32,102 nt of DNA from Bacillota bacterium (GCA_019113265.1 DXHT01000043.1:1-32102), one strand, 5' to 3'. Positions 14,588 through 22,035 are shown, counted from the first letter of the stretch. The notes: generated by a model not told the origin, from the sequence alone. Made by a program: numbers and translations.

Positions 14588-16981
14588 ATGACAAAGTTCT
14601 GTAAGACGGCGGCAGCGATATTGATAGCCGCCATGGCGCTGTCGGCGGTTTTCGTCGGCGGCGCGACGGTGAGGGCGTCTGCGGCGGAACCGTCGGACGC
14701 GTTTTATCTGAACAAGATAGCGGAGTTTTCCGCCGGCATGTCCGATGCGGACGGCGGGATTGCGGAAATAGTCCGCTACAACACGGACAACGATAAGCTG
14801 TATCTCGTCAACGGCAAGACCAAAACGGTGGATATAGTCTCCGTATCGGAGTACGGCGACGGTGAATTGCAGACGGCGTTCGACGAGAGTGCTGACCGTA
14901 TCTCGTTCGGCGAGCTGGAATCCTCCGTGACGAGCGACGTCGGCTACGATTTCACGGTAGGCGATATAACGAGCGTGGACGTCAATACGGATCTTGACGT
15001 CATAGCGGTCGCGCTTCAGCATTCGGAATACGATAAGAAAGGCGCGGTCGCGCTGCTCGGTTACGATGGGAAATACATAAAAGCGTATGAAGCGGGAGTT
15101 CAGCCGGATATGATACTTTTCGCCGGTGACAAGGTTCTCACTGCGAACGAAGGCGAACCGCGCAAGGGCTATGTGGAAGGGACGGCAGACCCTGCGGGCA
15201 GCGTGACGGTGGTGGATCTGTCCGCCGGCGCGGAAAGCGGCGTCGTGAGCACCGTCGGATTCGAAGCTTTCGACGATCGGCGCGACGAGCTTGCCGAATC
15301 GGGCGTGATCATAAAGAAAGGCGCGGATCCCTCCGTCGATTTCGAGCCGGAATACATAGCCGTCGAGGGCAACGCGGCATACGTCGCGCTGCAGGAGGCG
15401 AACGCGATAGCGACGCTCGATCTCGAAAATAACGAATTCGTGTCCGTGCTGCCCCTCGGCTTTAAGGATTACGGCGCCCCCGGCAACGAGCTCGATCTCA
15501 TCGAGGACGGAAAGGCGGAACTAAAAACCGAAGCCGTGCTCGGCGCGTATATGCCGGACGGAATCGACACTTTCGTGCGCGGCGGAGAGACGTATATCGT
15601 GACGGCGAACGAGGGCGACGCGCGCGAGTGGGGCGACTACGAGGGCGTGGAAAAATACGAGATTTACGACGGCAATAAAATCGAAGTGCTCAAAAATTCG
15701 GAGTGGGACGGACTCGCTTCCGACAGATATTATCTTCTCGGCGGGCGTTCGTTCTCCGTGTTCAAAGCGTCCGACATGTCCCTCGTGTATGACAGCGGTT
15801 CTGCGATAGAGAGCGCGATAGCGGGCAGCGACGCGCACAAGGCGTACTTCAATTGCAGCAACGACGATACGGATATCGACAGCCGCTCCAAGAAGAAGGG
15901 TCCGGAACCGGAGGCGGTCAAAGTCGCGCCCTGCGGCGACGCGCTGTACGCTTACGTCGCGCTCGAACGTCAGGGCGGCATCATGGCGTTTGACATAACC
16001 GATCTGTCCGCCGTCGCTCTCGTGACTTACGAATCGACGCGCGACTATTCCGAAGCGATAAAAGGCGACGTTGCGCCCGAAAGCATAGATTACGTGCCGG
16101 CAGCTGACAATCCGTCCGGAAAGGATCTCGTCATAGCGGCGAACGAGGTGAGCGGCACCGTCGCGCTGTATGCGGCAGAGACCGAAAGAAAGACGTATGA
16201 AATGCACAAAAATTACGTTTCCGCTCCCGCGGAACAAGCGGACCACATGCTCATAAACAAGGTGTACGGCAGCGGCGGCAAGGCAGATCAGGTCGCATCC
16301 TCGCACGACTTCATATCGCTGCTAAATCCCACGGCGGAGAACGTGTCCGTAGAAGGCTGGACTCTCGAATACTCGGTGTCGGACGGCGGAGAACGCGAGT
16401 GGCAGACGCTGACGCTTGACGCGGTCATTCCCGCCGGCGGGGAATACGTCATACTCGGCGCGGCGTGCGATAACGAGGAAACCCCGTACATAACGTTCGG
16501 AGAAGGCGAGTACAACGTCGTGTGGGAAGGACTTTCGATAAACAACAAACACTACTCGCTGCGCCTTGTCGACGCCGACGGCGACGTCGCGGACGCGCTG
16601 GGCGTGATAAATACGGAAGAAGGCGAAACGGACGAATCGGGCGAGGGCAGTCCGCTCGACGACATAAGCAAAAACAAAGTGGCGTATCGCACGGGCGCGA
16701 CGGATACGGATGACAACGCAACCGATTTCGACACGCTCAAAATAGAGAGCGCGGCGGATGCTGCAAAATGCAAACCCGTTGCGTGCGTTCCCGTAAACGA
16801 TGCTCCCGTACAGCCCGACGACGAACAGGACGGAGAGCAGACCGAGACTCCCGCTGCGGGCGGCGGATGCGGCAGCGTCACGGCGGGCGGTACCGGTTAT
16901 ATGATGATCGGACTGTCCGTCGTAATTGCGGTTGCGTTCGCGGTAATGCTCGCAGCGCGCAGACGCGGCAAAGACAAATAA
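14588..16981 (+). CDS. Secreted choice-of-anchor I beta-propeller protein with lamin-tail domain and C-terminal anchor
   Basis: A 797-residue surface protein. A signal peptide (about residues 1-33, ending ASAAEPSD) is followed by a long beta-propeller of the choice-of-anchor I type. This is recognised from the segments YIAVEGNAAYVALQEANAIA, VTANEGDAREWGDYEG, YYLLGGRSFSVF and the KGPEPEAVKV region. From about residue 555 (MLINKVYGSGGKA) to 655 there is a lamin-tail-like domain (WTLEYSVSDG, VIPAGGEYVILG, NKHYSLRLVD). The C-terminus has an acidic linker, GGGCGSVTAGG, one membrane span and RRRGKDK. This tripartite Gly/Cys-span-basic tail resembles CTERM-type sorting or anchoring signals. ATG 14588 is chosen for its ribosome-binding site and signal peptide. 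Related proteins bind or process phosphorylated or extracellular ligands, but I cannot assign an activity. Monocistronic, with its own terminator. Confidence 0.88.
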   Translation: MTKFCKTAAAILIAAMALSAVFVGGATVRASAAEPSDAFYLNKIAEFSAGMSDADGGIAEIVRYNTDNDKLYLVNGKTKTVDIVSVSEYGDGELQTAFDESADRISFGELESSVTSDVGYDFTVGDITSVDVNTDLDVIAVALQHSEYDKKGAVALLGYDGKYIKAYEAGVQPDMILFAGDKVLTANEGEPRKGYVEGTADPAGSVTVVDLSAGAESGVVSTVGFEAFDDRRDELAESGVIIKKGADPSVDFEPEYIAVEGNAAYVALQEANAIATLDLENNEFVSVLPLGFKDYGAPGNELDLIEDGKAELKTEAVLGAYMPDGIDTFVRGGETYIVTANEGDAREWGDYEGVEKYEIYDGNKIEVLKNSEWDGLASDRYYLLGGRSFSVFKASDMSLVYDSGSAIESAIAGSDAHKAYFNCSNDDTDIDSRSKKKGPEPEAVKVAPCGDALYAYVALERQGGIMAFDITDLSAVALVTYESTRDYSEAIKGDVAPESIDYVPAADNPSGKDLVIAANEVSGTVALYAAETERKTYEMHKNYVSAPAEQADHMLINKVYGSGGKADQVASSHDFISLLNPTAENVSVEGWTLEYSVSDGGEREWQTLTLDAVIPAGGEYVILGAACDNEETPYITFGEGEYNVVWEGLSINNKHYSLRLVDADGDVADALGVINTEEGETDESGEGSPLDDISKNKVAYRTGATDTDDNATDFDTLKIESAADAAKCKPVACVPVNDAPVQPDDEQDGEQTETPAAGGGCGSVTAGGTGYMMIGLSVVIAVAFAVMLAARRRGKDK

Positions 16982-17000
16982 CCGTTCTGCGGCGGTTTCG

Positions 17001-17033
17001 CGGGACGCGCGTCATGACGCGCGTCCCGTTTTT
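17001..17033 (+). terminator. Terminator after the beta-propeller gene
   Basis: A perfect 28-nt palindrome (CGGGACGCGCGTCA and its complement) followed by TTTTT. Confidence 0.93.
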
Positions 17034-17121
17034 GCCGTTTCCCGCTCCTCCGCAGGAGAGAGCGCCGGTAAGCGGCAGACGAAAAGAAAGAGAGTATCGG
17101 GATATTCCGTCGGTTAAACCC

Positions 17122-17150
17122 TTGACTTTTTCCCGAGCGGAACATATAAT
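17122..17150 (+). promoter_or_regulatory. Promoter of the glmU-like/prs operon (predicted leaderless)
   Basis: TTGACT (17122-17127), a 17-nt spacer and TATAAT (17145-17150), then AATAAA and GTG at 17157. The expected start of transcription coincides with the GTG. Confidence 0.85.
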
Positions 17151-17156
17151 AATAAA

Positions 17157-18299
17157 GTGAATGATGATGTGAAGATAATAGTGCTCCGCACCGAAAGGGG
17201 CGAGGGCAAGCCGAACGCGGATTGTATGCTGTTCGGGCGTACGCTCGAACAGTGGGTCATATCCGGCGTGCGCGGCATGGAAACGGAGAGCGCGGACTAC
17301 GTCGAGGGCGAGGATATACTGCCCGTCGTGCGGCCGCTTTTGTCGGCGAGCCGTCCGATTACGGCGGTGCTGTATTCGGATACGCCGCTGCTGTCCTATT
17401 CCTCCGTAAGTAACAGTCTTTCGCGCTTTCGCACCGCCGGCATCAATGCATTGCGTCTGCCGCGAGGCTGGATACTGAAAACGGAGTATGCGCGCACCTG
17501 CGAGAAGATAGTCGCGGACAACATAATGACTCTGGGCGACGAGGATTTCGTCACCGTGTTCAACTACAATCAGCTTGCTTACGCGTCGGACATATTGCGT
17601 TCGCGCATAAACTACTACCACATGAATGCGGGCGTGCGGCTGGACGACCCCGCGACCACGGAGATAGACGCGTTCGTCGTCATCGAGCCGGGCGCGAGGA
17701 TAGGGGCGTTCTGCGCGATAAAGGGCAACAGCGTTATCCGCGCGGGAGCGGAGATAGGTGCGCGCTGCGACATATGCTCATCCGTTATCGAGCGGGGAGC
17801 GAAAGTGATTTCGAGCACTCTCGACGGCGCGTTGGTCGCCAAAAACGCGGAAGTAGGACCGTATGCGCGTCTGAGACCGGGTGCGAGGATAGGCGCGGGC
17901 GCAAAGATAGGCGATTTCGTGGAGATAAAGAACAGCCGCATAGGTGCGGGCAGTAAGGTCTGCCACCTCGCGTATGTGGGCGACGCAGACACGGGCGAGG
18001 ATTGCAACATAGGCGCGGGAACGGTGTTCGCCAACTACGACGGTAGCGTAAAGCACCGCTCGCGGCTGGGCAGGCGTGTATTTGTGGGCAGCAACTCCAC
18101 CATAGTCGCGCCCGTGGACATAGGCGACGGCGCGTTCATCGCGGCGGGTTCGGTAGTGACCGAGGACGTTCCCGGCGGCGCGCTTGCGATAGGCAGGGCG
18201 ATCACCAAGGTAAAGGAAAATTGGAAAAACAACGCATACACGCGCGTTGCGGAAGATAAAACGACAGCGCCCGAAGAGGACGCGAACAGCGGTTCGTAA
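17157..18299 (+). CDS. GlmU-like protein: intact acetyltransferase half, eroded uridyltransferase half
   Basis: A 380-residue GlmU homologue; bifunctional GlmU usually has about 455. GlmU acetylates GlcN-1-P and then couples it to UTP for UDP-GlcNAc, the precursor of the cell wall. The C-terminal left-handed beta-helix is well kept: GPYARLRPGARIG, DFVEIKNSRIG, VCHLAYVGDA (His270, equivalent to the catalytic His of E. coli GlmU), NIGAGTVFANYDG and VFVGSNSTIVAPV. The N-terminal half still aligns in patches (VLYSDTPLLSY, FNYNQLAYASDILRSRIN). The essential LAAGxGTRMxSxxPK nucleotide loop is replaced by VLRTERGEGKPNAD, and about 80 residues are missing, so pyrophosphorylase activity is very unlikely. 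GTG 17157 has no ribosome-binding site, and TATAAT ends six bases ahead. prs follows after 40 bases, as in the Bacillus glmU-prs pair. Confidence 0.85.
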   Translation: MNDDVKIIVLRTERGEGKPNADCMLFGRTLEQWVISGVRGMETESADYVEGEDILPVVRPLLSASRPITAVLYSDTPLLSYSSVSNSLSRFRTAGINALRLPRGWILKTEYARTCEKIVADNIMTLGDEDFVTVFNYNQLAYASDILRSRINYYHMNAGVRLDDPATTEIDAFVVIEPGARIGAFCAIKGNSVIRAGAEIGARCDICSSVIERGAKVISSTLDGALVAKNAEVGPYARLRPGARIGAGAKIGDFVEIKNSRIGAGSKVCHLAYVGDADTGEDCNIGAGTVFANYDGSVKHRSRLGRRVFVGSNSTIVAPVDIGDGAFIAAGSVVTEDVPGGALAIGRAITKVKENWKNNAYTRVAEDKTTAPEEDANSGS

Positions 18300-18339
18300 A
18301 AGCTGACCGCTACCAAACTCAAAGGAAAAGACTTATAAC

Positions 18340-19314
18340 ATGAACGTACACGGCAATCAGATCAAGATCTTTGCGGGCAACGGATGCCCGCGTCTTGCGA
18401 AAGAGATCGCGGACAACCTCGGTATGAGCCTCGGCAAGATCGAGATAGGCAAGTTCTCGGACGGCGAATGTTCCTGCCACATAGGTGAAACGGTAAGAGG
18501 AAGCGACGTATTTGTCGTACAGTCGACGTCCGCGCCCGTCAACGACAACCTCATGGAGCTGCTCGTTATAATAGACGCGCTCAAACGCGCGAGCGCGGGG
18601 CGCATTACCGCCGTGATACCATATTTCGGCTATGCCCGTCAGGACCGCAAGGCGCGTCCCCGCGATCCCATCACCGCCAAGCTCGTGGCGGATCTGATCA
18701 CCGTCGCGGGTGCGGACAGGCTCCTTACCATGGATCTGCACGCCAATCAGATACAGGGATTTTTCAATATCCCCGTCGATCACCTCATCGGTATACCCAT
18801 TCTGGGCAACGAGATAAAAAAGCAGGACTTTTTCAAGGAAGCCATGGAAAAGGACGAGCTGATAACCGTTTCTCCCGACGTCGGATCCGTCGCGCGCGCC
18901 CGTCGCATGGGTGAGAAGCTGGGCACTCCGCTTGCGATAGTGGACAAACGCCGTCCCAAGGCGAACGTCATGGAAGTCATGAACATAGTGGGCGACGTGC
19001 GCGGCAAGGTCTGCCTTATCGTGGACGACATGATAGACACCGCGGGAACGATAACGCAGGGCGCAAAGGCTCTCGTGGAAGTGGGCGGAGCGAAAAAGGT
19101 ATATGCCTGCTGCACGCACGGAGTGCTTTCGGGACCCGCGTGCGAGCGTCTGGAAAACTCGTACATCGACAAGCTGTTCATGCTCAACACCATAGAGCCG
19201 CCCGAGGGATTCCACCTCTCCAAGCTCGTGCCGCTGTCCGTCGCGCCCATATTCGCAAAGGGCATAAAGAGCATATTCAGCGACAGCCCGTTCAGCGTCA
19301 TCTACGACGGCTGA
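18340..19314 (+). CDS. prs: Ribose-phosphate pyrophosphokinase
   Basis: Makes PRPP from ribose-5-phosphate and ATP for purine, pyrimidine, NAD, His and Trp synthesis. The 324 residues fit class I PRPP synthetase. Motifs seen are KFSDGE and RGSDVFVVQST (N-terminal strands), YFGYARQDRKARPRDPITAK (flexible loop with catalytic Lys/Arg), TMDLHANQIQGFF (Mg-ATP site) and VDDMIDTAGTI (PRPP loop). It lies 40 bases after the GlmU-like gene and has a modest AAAGGA site. Two successive terminators follow. The glmU-prs order is conserved in Firmicutes and links the pathway precursors of wall and nucleotide synthesis. Confidence 0.97.
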   Translation: MNVHGNQIKIFAGNGCPRLAKEIADNLGMSLGKIEIGKFSDGECSCHIGETVRGSDVFVVQSTSAPVNDNLMELLVIIDALKRASAGRITAVIPYFGYARQDRKARPRDPITAKLVADLITVAGADRLLTMDLHANQIQGFFNIPVDHLIGIPILGNEIKKQDFFKEAMEKDELITVSPDVGSVARARRMGEKLGTPLAIVDKRRPKANVMEVMNIVGDVRGKVCLIVDDMIDTAGTITQGAKALVEVGGAKKVYACCTHGVLSGPACERLENSYIDKLFMLNTIEPPEGFHLSKLVPLSVAPIFAKGIKSIFSDSPFSVIYDG

Positions 19315-19389
19315 GAGCGAGGCAGATAAAGCGCGCGGCAGGCGGTAAAACGCCGCATGAAAAAGCCGCGACATTCAAGCGAAACTTTC

Positions 19390-19418
19390 GTCCCGAGGCG
19401 TTGCCTCGGGACTTTTTT
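19390..19418 (+). terminator. First terminator after prs
   Basis: A perfect 10-bp stem GTCCCGAGGC/GCCTCGGGAC around GTT, followed by TTTTTT. Confidence 0.93.
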
Positions 19419-19439
19419 ATTATTTATAATGTTTAAGCG

Positions 19440-19475
19440 CGCGGCGGGCGGAAATTCGCCCGTCGCGTTTTGTTT
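19440..19475 (+). terminator. Second, tandem terminator after prs
   Basis: CGCGGCGGGCG pairs with CGCCCGTCGCG (one G-U) around GAAATT, followed by TTTTGTTT. It insulates spoIIID from the prs transcript. Confidence 0.8.
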
Positions 19476-19524
19476 CCCGCCCGATGCGCGCCGTAAAACC
19501 TGAGCGACGGATTTTCCCGACGCG

Positions 19525-19554
19525 GTGATATAACGCCGCTACCCGTCATATATA
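19525..19554 (+). promoter_or_regulatory. Possible sigma-E-type promoter of spoIIID
   Basis: GTGATAT (19525-19531), a 15-nt spacer and CATATATA (19547-19554) are a partial match to the sporulation sigma-E pattern (KMATATT, 13-15 nt, CATACANT). The spacing to the ATG at 19560 is five bases. No sigma-A -35 box is seen at the matching distance. Confidence 0.45.
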
Positions 19555-19559
19555 AGATT

Positions 19560-19814
19560 ATGGATTATTTTGACGAGAGGGCGGTGATGCTGGGGAAATA
19601 TATCGCCGAAACGGGCGATACGGTGCGCGGCGCGGCTAAAAAGTTCGGCGTTGCGAAGTCTACGGTACATAAGGCGGTGACCGAGCGGCTCGCGCGTGTG
19701 AACGCGTCCCTTGCGCTTGCGGTGCAGGGCGTTCTTATGCGTAACCTCGCCGAGCGGCATTTAAGGGGCGGCGAGGCTACGCGTCTGCGCTACGCGCGCG
19801 GTGCGAACGGATAA
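19560..19814 (+). CDS. spoIIID: Sporulation transcriptional regulator SpoIIID
   Basis: An 84-residue helix-turn-helix DNA-binding protein of the sporulating mother cell, which activates and represses sigma-E genes and prepares the switch to sigma-K. The family sequence is clear: DERAVMLGKYIAETGDTVRGAAKKFGVAKSTVHKAVTERL with the HTH at about residues 22-42, and the conserved RHLRGGEATRLRY near the C-terminus. It is a little shorter than the Bacillus protein (93 residues), ending soon after the basic RGGEAT segment. The ATG matches the family N-terminus but has no Shine-Dalgarno sequence, and a -10-like CATATATA ends five bases upstream. This is the best single indicator that the organism forms spores. 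Confidence 0.95.
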   Translation: MDYFDERAVMLGKYIAETGDTVRGAAKKFGVAKSTVHKAVTERLARVNASLALAVQGVLMRNLAERHLRGGEATRLRYARGANG

Positions 19815-19952
19815 GACGCGGCGTGTCCGACTAAGCGCGGGCGGGTCGAGCTAACGCGCGGGAGGCGTGTAATGCGCGTAGGTCATGCGGAACGGCGCTT
19901 TTCGGCAGACATGGCGGCATATTATAATTCCGTTAATTTTCGGATAAAATAC

Positions 19953-19981
19953 TTGAAAATCGGGCGCGGGTGTAGTATAAT
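19953..19981 (+). promoter_or_regulatory. Promoter upstream of the degV gene
   Basis: TTGAAA (19953-19958), a 17-nt spacer and TATAAT (19976-19981). The predicted start is at 19988, exactly the ATG of a 19-codon ORF that precedes degV. The preceding stretch 19815-19952 shows nothing recognisable. Confidence 0.8.
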
Positions 19982-19987
19982 AAGTTT

Positions 19988-20047
19988 ATGAAAAGTTTAT
20001 TTCCGCGCACGGGTGGGGGTGCGATAAAGGATGAACGGATCAAATAA
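19988..20047 (+). CDS. Possible leaderless 19-residue leader peptide
   Basis: ATG six bases after TATAAT opens a frame of 19 codons (MKSLFPRTGGGAIKDERIK) ending with TAA at 20045-20047, 21 bases before the degV ATG. There is no ribosome-binding site, but the position equals that of the other predicted leaderless genes here. Two Arg, three Lys and a Gly-Gly-Gly run give no obvious attenuator amino-acid bias, and I see no terminator between it and degV. It may be a translated leader, or a chance ORF in the 5' untranslated region. Confidence 0.35.
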   Translation: MKSLFPRTGGGAIKDERIK

Positions 20048-20068
20048 ACGGACAAAGGAAGGGATTTT

Positions 20069-20944
20069 ATGTTCACTCTTACTACGGACAGCGCCGTGGA
20101 CGTTTTCCGCTCCGAGCTTGATCGGCTCGGCGTGTACTGGGTCCCCCTCACCTACACGATAGACGGGAATATTTATGCGGACGATTTCTCGGACGACGCG
20201 CGCTACAAGGAGTTTTACGACGAGATAAGAAAGGGCGCGCTCCCCGTGACAAGTCAGATAAACCCTTACGAACACGAGGAGTTCTGGGAAAAGGTCATCG
20301 AAAAGGCGGGTCACCGCGACATAGTGCATCTGACGCTTTCGAGCGGACTGAGCAAGACGTATGCGTCCGCATGCAACGCGGCGGCGAGCTTTATGGAAAA
20401 GCACCCCGATTGCCGCGTATACGTCGTGGACTCTCTCGGCGCGACTCAGGCGGAAATGCCCGTATTCGAAATGGCGCTTCGTCTGCGCGACGCGGGCGAG
20501 AGCGCGGCGGCGGCAGCGGAGGCTCTTCGCGCGTACAGCCACAGGATACAGGTATACATCATAGCGGACGATCTGTTCCACCTCAAACGCGGAGGGCGGG
20601 TGAGCGCGGCTGCCGCGGTGGTCGGATCGCTGCTCAAAATAAAGCCCGTCATAGTGTTCGACGATGCGGGCAGGTTGCAGGTATATAAAAAGCCCGCCGG
20701 CTGGAAAAAGGCGCTCAAAGTGGTGCTCGACCACATAGCCGAGTACTGCCCTCAGCCCGAGACCAAGAAGTTCTGGATAGCTCACGCGGACGCTCTCGAC
20801 AAGGCTGGGGAGGCAAAAGCCGCCATATTGCAGGCATACCCCGGCGCGACGGTGCAGATAGGCTGGATAGGTCCCGTTATAGGCGCGCACACGGGCGCGG
20901 GAACGATAGGCGTGCTCTTCGAGGCGAACAGCCGCCTCATGTGA
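20069..20944 (+). CDS. DegV family fatty-acid-binding protein
   Basis: A 291-residue DegV/FakB-type protein. Members bind one fatty acid and, with the FakA kinase, deliver acyl-phosphate for phospholipid synthesis. Family motifs are TDSAVD at the start, LPVTSQINPYE (TSQ loop), HLTLSSGLSKTYASA, YVVDSLGATQAEM (DS pair), DLFHLKRGGRVSAAAAVVGSLLKIKPVI and the C-terminal IGPVIGAHTGAGTIGVLF, where His and Gly close over the acyl carboxylate. The length is typical. AAGGAAGGG precedes the ATG at 20069. No fakA is nearby, and several DegV paralogues are usual in Firmicutes. Monocistronic except for the possible leader ORF. Confidence 0.93.
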   Translation: MFTLTTDSAVDVFRSELDRLGVYWVPLTYTIDGNIYADDFSDDARYKEFYDEIRKGALPVTSQINPYEHEEFWEKVIEKAGHRDIVHLTLSSGLSKTYASACNAAASFMEKHPDCRVYVVDSLGATQAEMPVFEMALRLRDAGESAAAAAEALRAYSHRIQVYIIADDLFHLKRGGRVSAAAAVVGSLLKIKPVIVFDDAGRLQVYKKPAGWKKALKVVLDHIAEYCPQPETKKFWIAHADALDKAGEAKAAILQAYPGATVQIGWIGPVIGAHTGAGTIGVLFEANSRLM

Positions 20945-21068
20945 CAAACGCTTCGCTTTTTTAGCGACGCTTGCCAAAGGCGCGCGAAAAAAGCGCGCCG
21001 CACGCCGTGCATTAAGTAATTTCGGCATAGCGAGGAATGCGCGCAAAACGTGACAAACGACTTATGGC

Positions 21069-21096
21069 AAAAACGCCCCTCAGCGGGCGTTTTTTC
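21069..21096 (+). terminator. Terminator after the degV gene
   Basis: AAAAACGCCC pairs with GGGCGTTTTT around CTCAGC, with T's continuing. A second hairpin GGCGCGC/GCGCGCC (20979-20999) lies upstream without a T run. Confidence 0.88.
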
Positions 21097-21122
21097 GTTT
21101 CCGTCCTCACATCGCTTTTTCC

Positions 21123-21188
21123 GTTTCCCGCGCGCTTGTTTCGCGTTTCCCGCGCGCTTGTTTCGCGTTTCCCGCGCGATCGTTATGC
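21123..21188. repeat. Three 22-nt tandem repeats
   Basis: Units at 21123-21144, 21145-21166 and 21167-21188, built on GTTTCCCGCGCGCTTG plus a TTTCGC-like end. The first two are identical and the third is diverged. The region to about 21340 stays rich in TTTCG/CGCG words and pyrimidines but has no credible gene. Confidence 0.8.
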
Positions 21189-21392
21189 GCTTTTGTGCGT
21201 TTTATCCCCGCGCGCCTCGCACATTGCTTTTTCGTTTCCCGTGCCCGCCTCGCGCTTTGCATTTTCGCGCCGTTCTTTTCGTACGCTCGTCTGCCGGCAC
21301 GTTTTACGCGCGTTTTTCGTCCGCACCCGCGTTTTTGCCGCAGAAAGGCGGGGAATAAGCAAAAAAATTTTTCACTAATGTCGTCAATTCGG

Positions 21393-21421
21393 TTGACTAT
21401 CCGTTTTGAATTTGGTAACAT
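21393..21421 (+). promoter_or_regulatory. Promoter of the rpmG-secE-nusG operon
   Basis: TTGACT (21393-21398), a 17-nt spacer and TAACAT (21416-21421). The predicted transcript starts near 21428. Confidence 0.6.
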
Positions 21422-21426
21422 AATAA

Positions 21427-21455
21427 AGCACCTTAAAGCAAGGGGTGCTATTTTT
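21427..21455 (+). promoter_or_regulatory. 5'-terminal hairpin with U-run in the rpmG leader
   Basis: AGCACC (21427-21432) pairs with GGTGCT (21444-21449), followed by ATTTTT. It lies at the very 5' end of the predicted mRNA. It could be a stabilising 5' hairpin or a weak attenuator; it does not match an RNA family I know. Confidence 0.4.
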
Positions 21456-21480
21456 GACTGTAAAATCAGCGGAGGAAGAC

Positions 21481-21645
21481 ATGGCTAAGAACACGAGCCG
21501 CAACAAGATTACTCTTGCGTGCACGGTCTGCAAGCAGAGGAATTACGATACCTACAAGAATAAGAAGAACGATCCCGATCGTATCGAGCTTAAAAAATAC
21601 TGCAAGTTCTGCAAGACGCACACCGTCCATAAAGAGACCAAATAA
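21481..21645 (+). CDS. rpmG: 50S ribosomal protein L33 (zinc form)
   Basis: A 54-residue ribosomal protein L33 of the large subunit. Two CxxC pairs, CTVC and CKFC, make it the zinc-binding C+ form. [19 protein letters not shown] and [18 protein letters not shown] are typical. The ATG at 21481 has GGAGG six bases ahead (21471-21475). First gene of the canonical rpmG-secE-nusG set, 11 bases before secE. Confidence 0.97.
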   Translation: MAKNTSRNKITLACTVCKQRNYDTYKNKKNDPDRIELKKYCKFCKTHTVHKETK

Positions 21646-21656
21646 GGAGCCTTAAC

Positions 21657-22016
21657 ATGGCAGATAACAACAAGAGCGTCTCCGGCAAGAAGCAGGCGCC
21701 CAAGCAGAAAAAGCCCAACTTTTTCGTTGCGACGTTCAGCGAGCTGAAACAGGTCAGCTGGCCGACGTTCGGCGACACGATGAAACGCCTTGCCGCGGTC
21801 CTTGCGATCACGGTTATCTTCCTCGTAGTGCTGATGGCGATAGACATACTTCTGCAATGGATACACACGGAGCTGTTCGCCGTGCTCGAAGACGAGATGT
21901 ATCTCGATGCGGGTCAGATAGCCGCGCTCATAGTGAGCGGAGTGCTCGTCATAGCCGCGATAGCGGGCGTCATAGCCTATAAAGTGGTAAAGAGCAAGCA
22001 CGACAAACAGGCGTGA
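21657..22016 (+). CDS. secE: Preprotein translocase subunit SecE, with extra C-terminal membrane span
   Basis: The SecE clamp subunit of the SecYEG protein-export channel. A Lys-rich N-terminus precedes the conserved amphipathic helix FFVATFSELKQVSWPTFGDTMKR. The main membrane span is at residues 45-68. The protein has 119 residues, whereas most single-span Firmicute SecE proteins have about 60-75. The extra C-terminal part contains an acidic loop (LEDEMYLD) and a second hydrophobic span at about 86-110, ending in basic residues. The identity is supported by the KQVSWP motif and by position between rpmG and nusG. The ATG has AAGGAG eight bases upstream. Confidence 0.93.
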   Translation: MADNNKSVSGKKQAPKQKKPNFFVATFSELKQVSWPTFGDTMKRLAAVLAITVIFLVVLMAIDILLQWIHTELFAVLEDEMYLDAGQIAALIVSGVLVIAAIAGVIAYKVVKSKHDKQA

Positions 22017-22035
22017 CGCGAGGTAGCGCAGAGAA

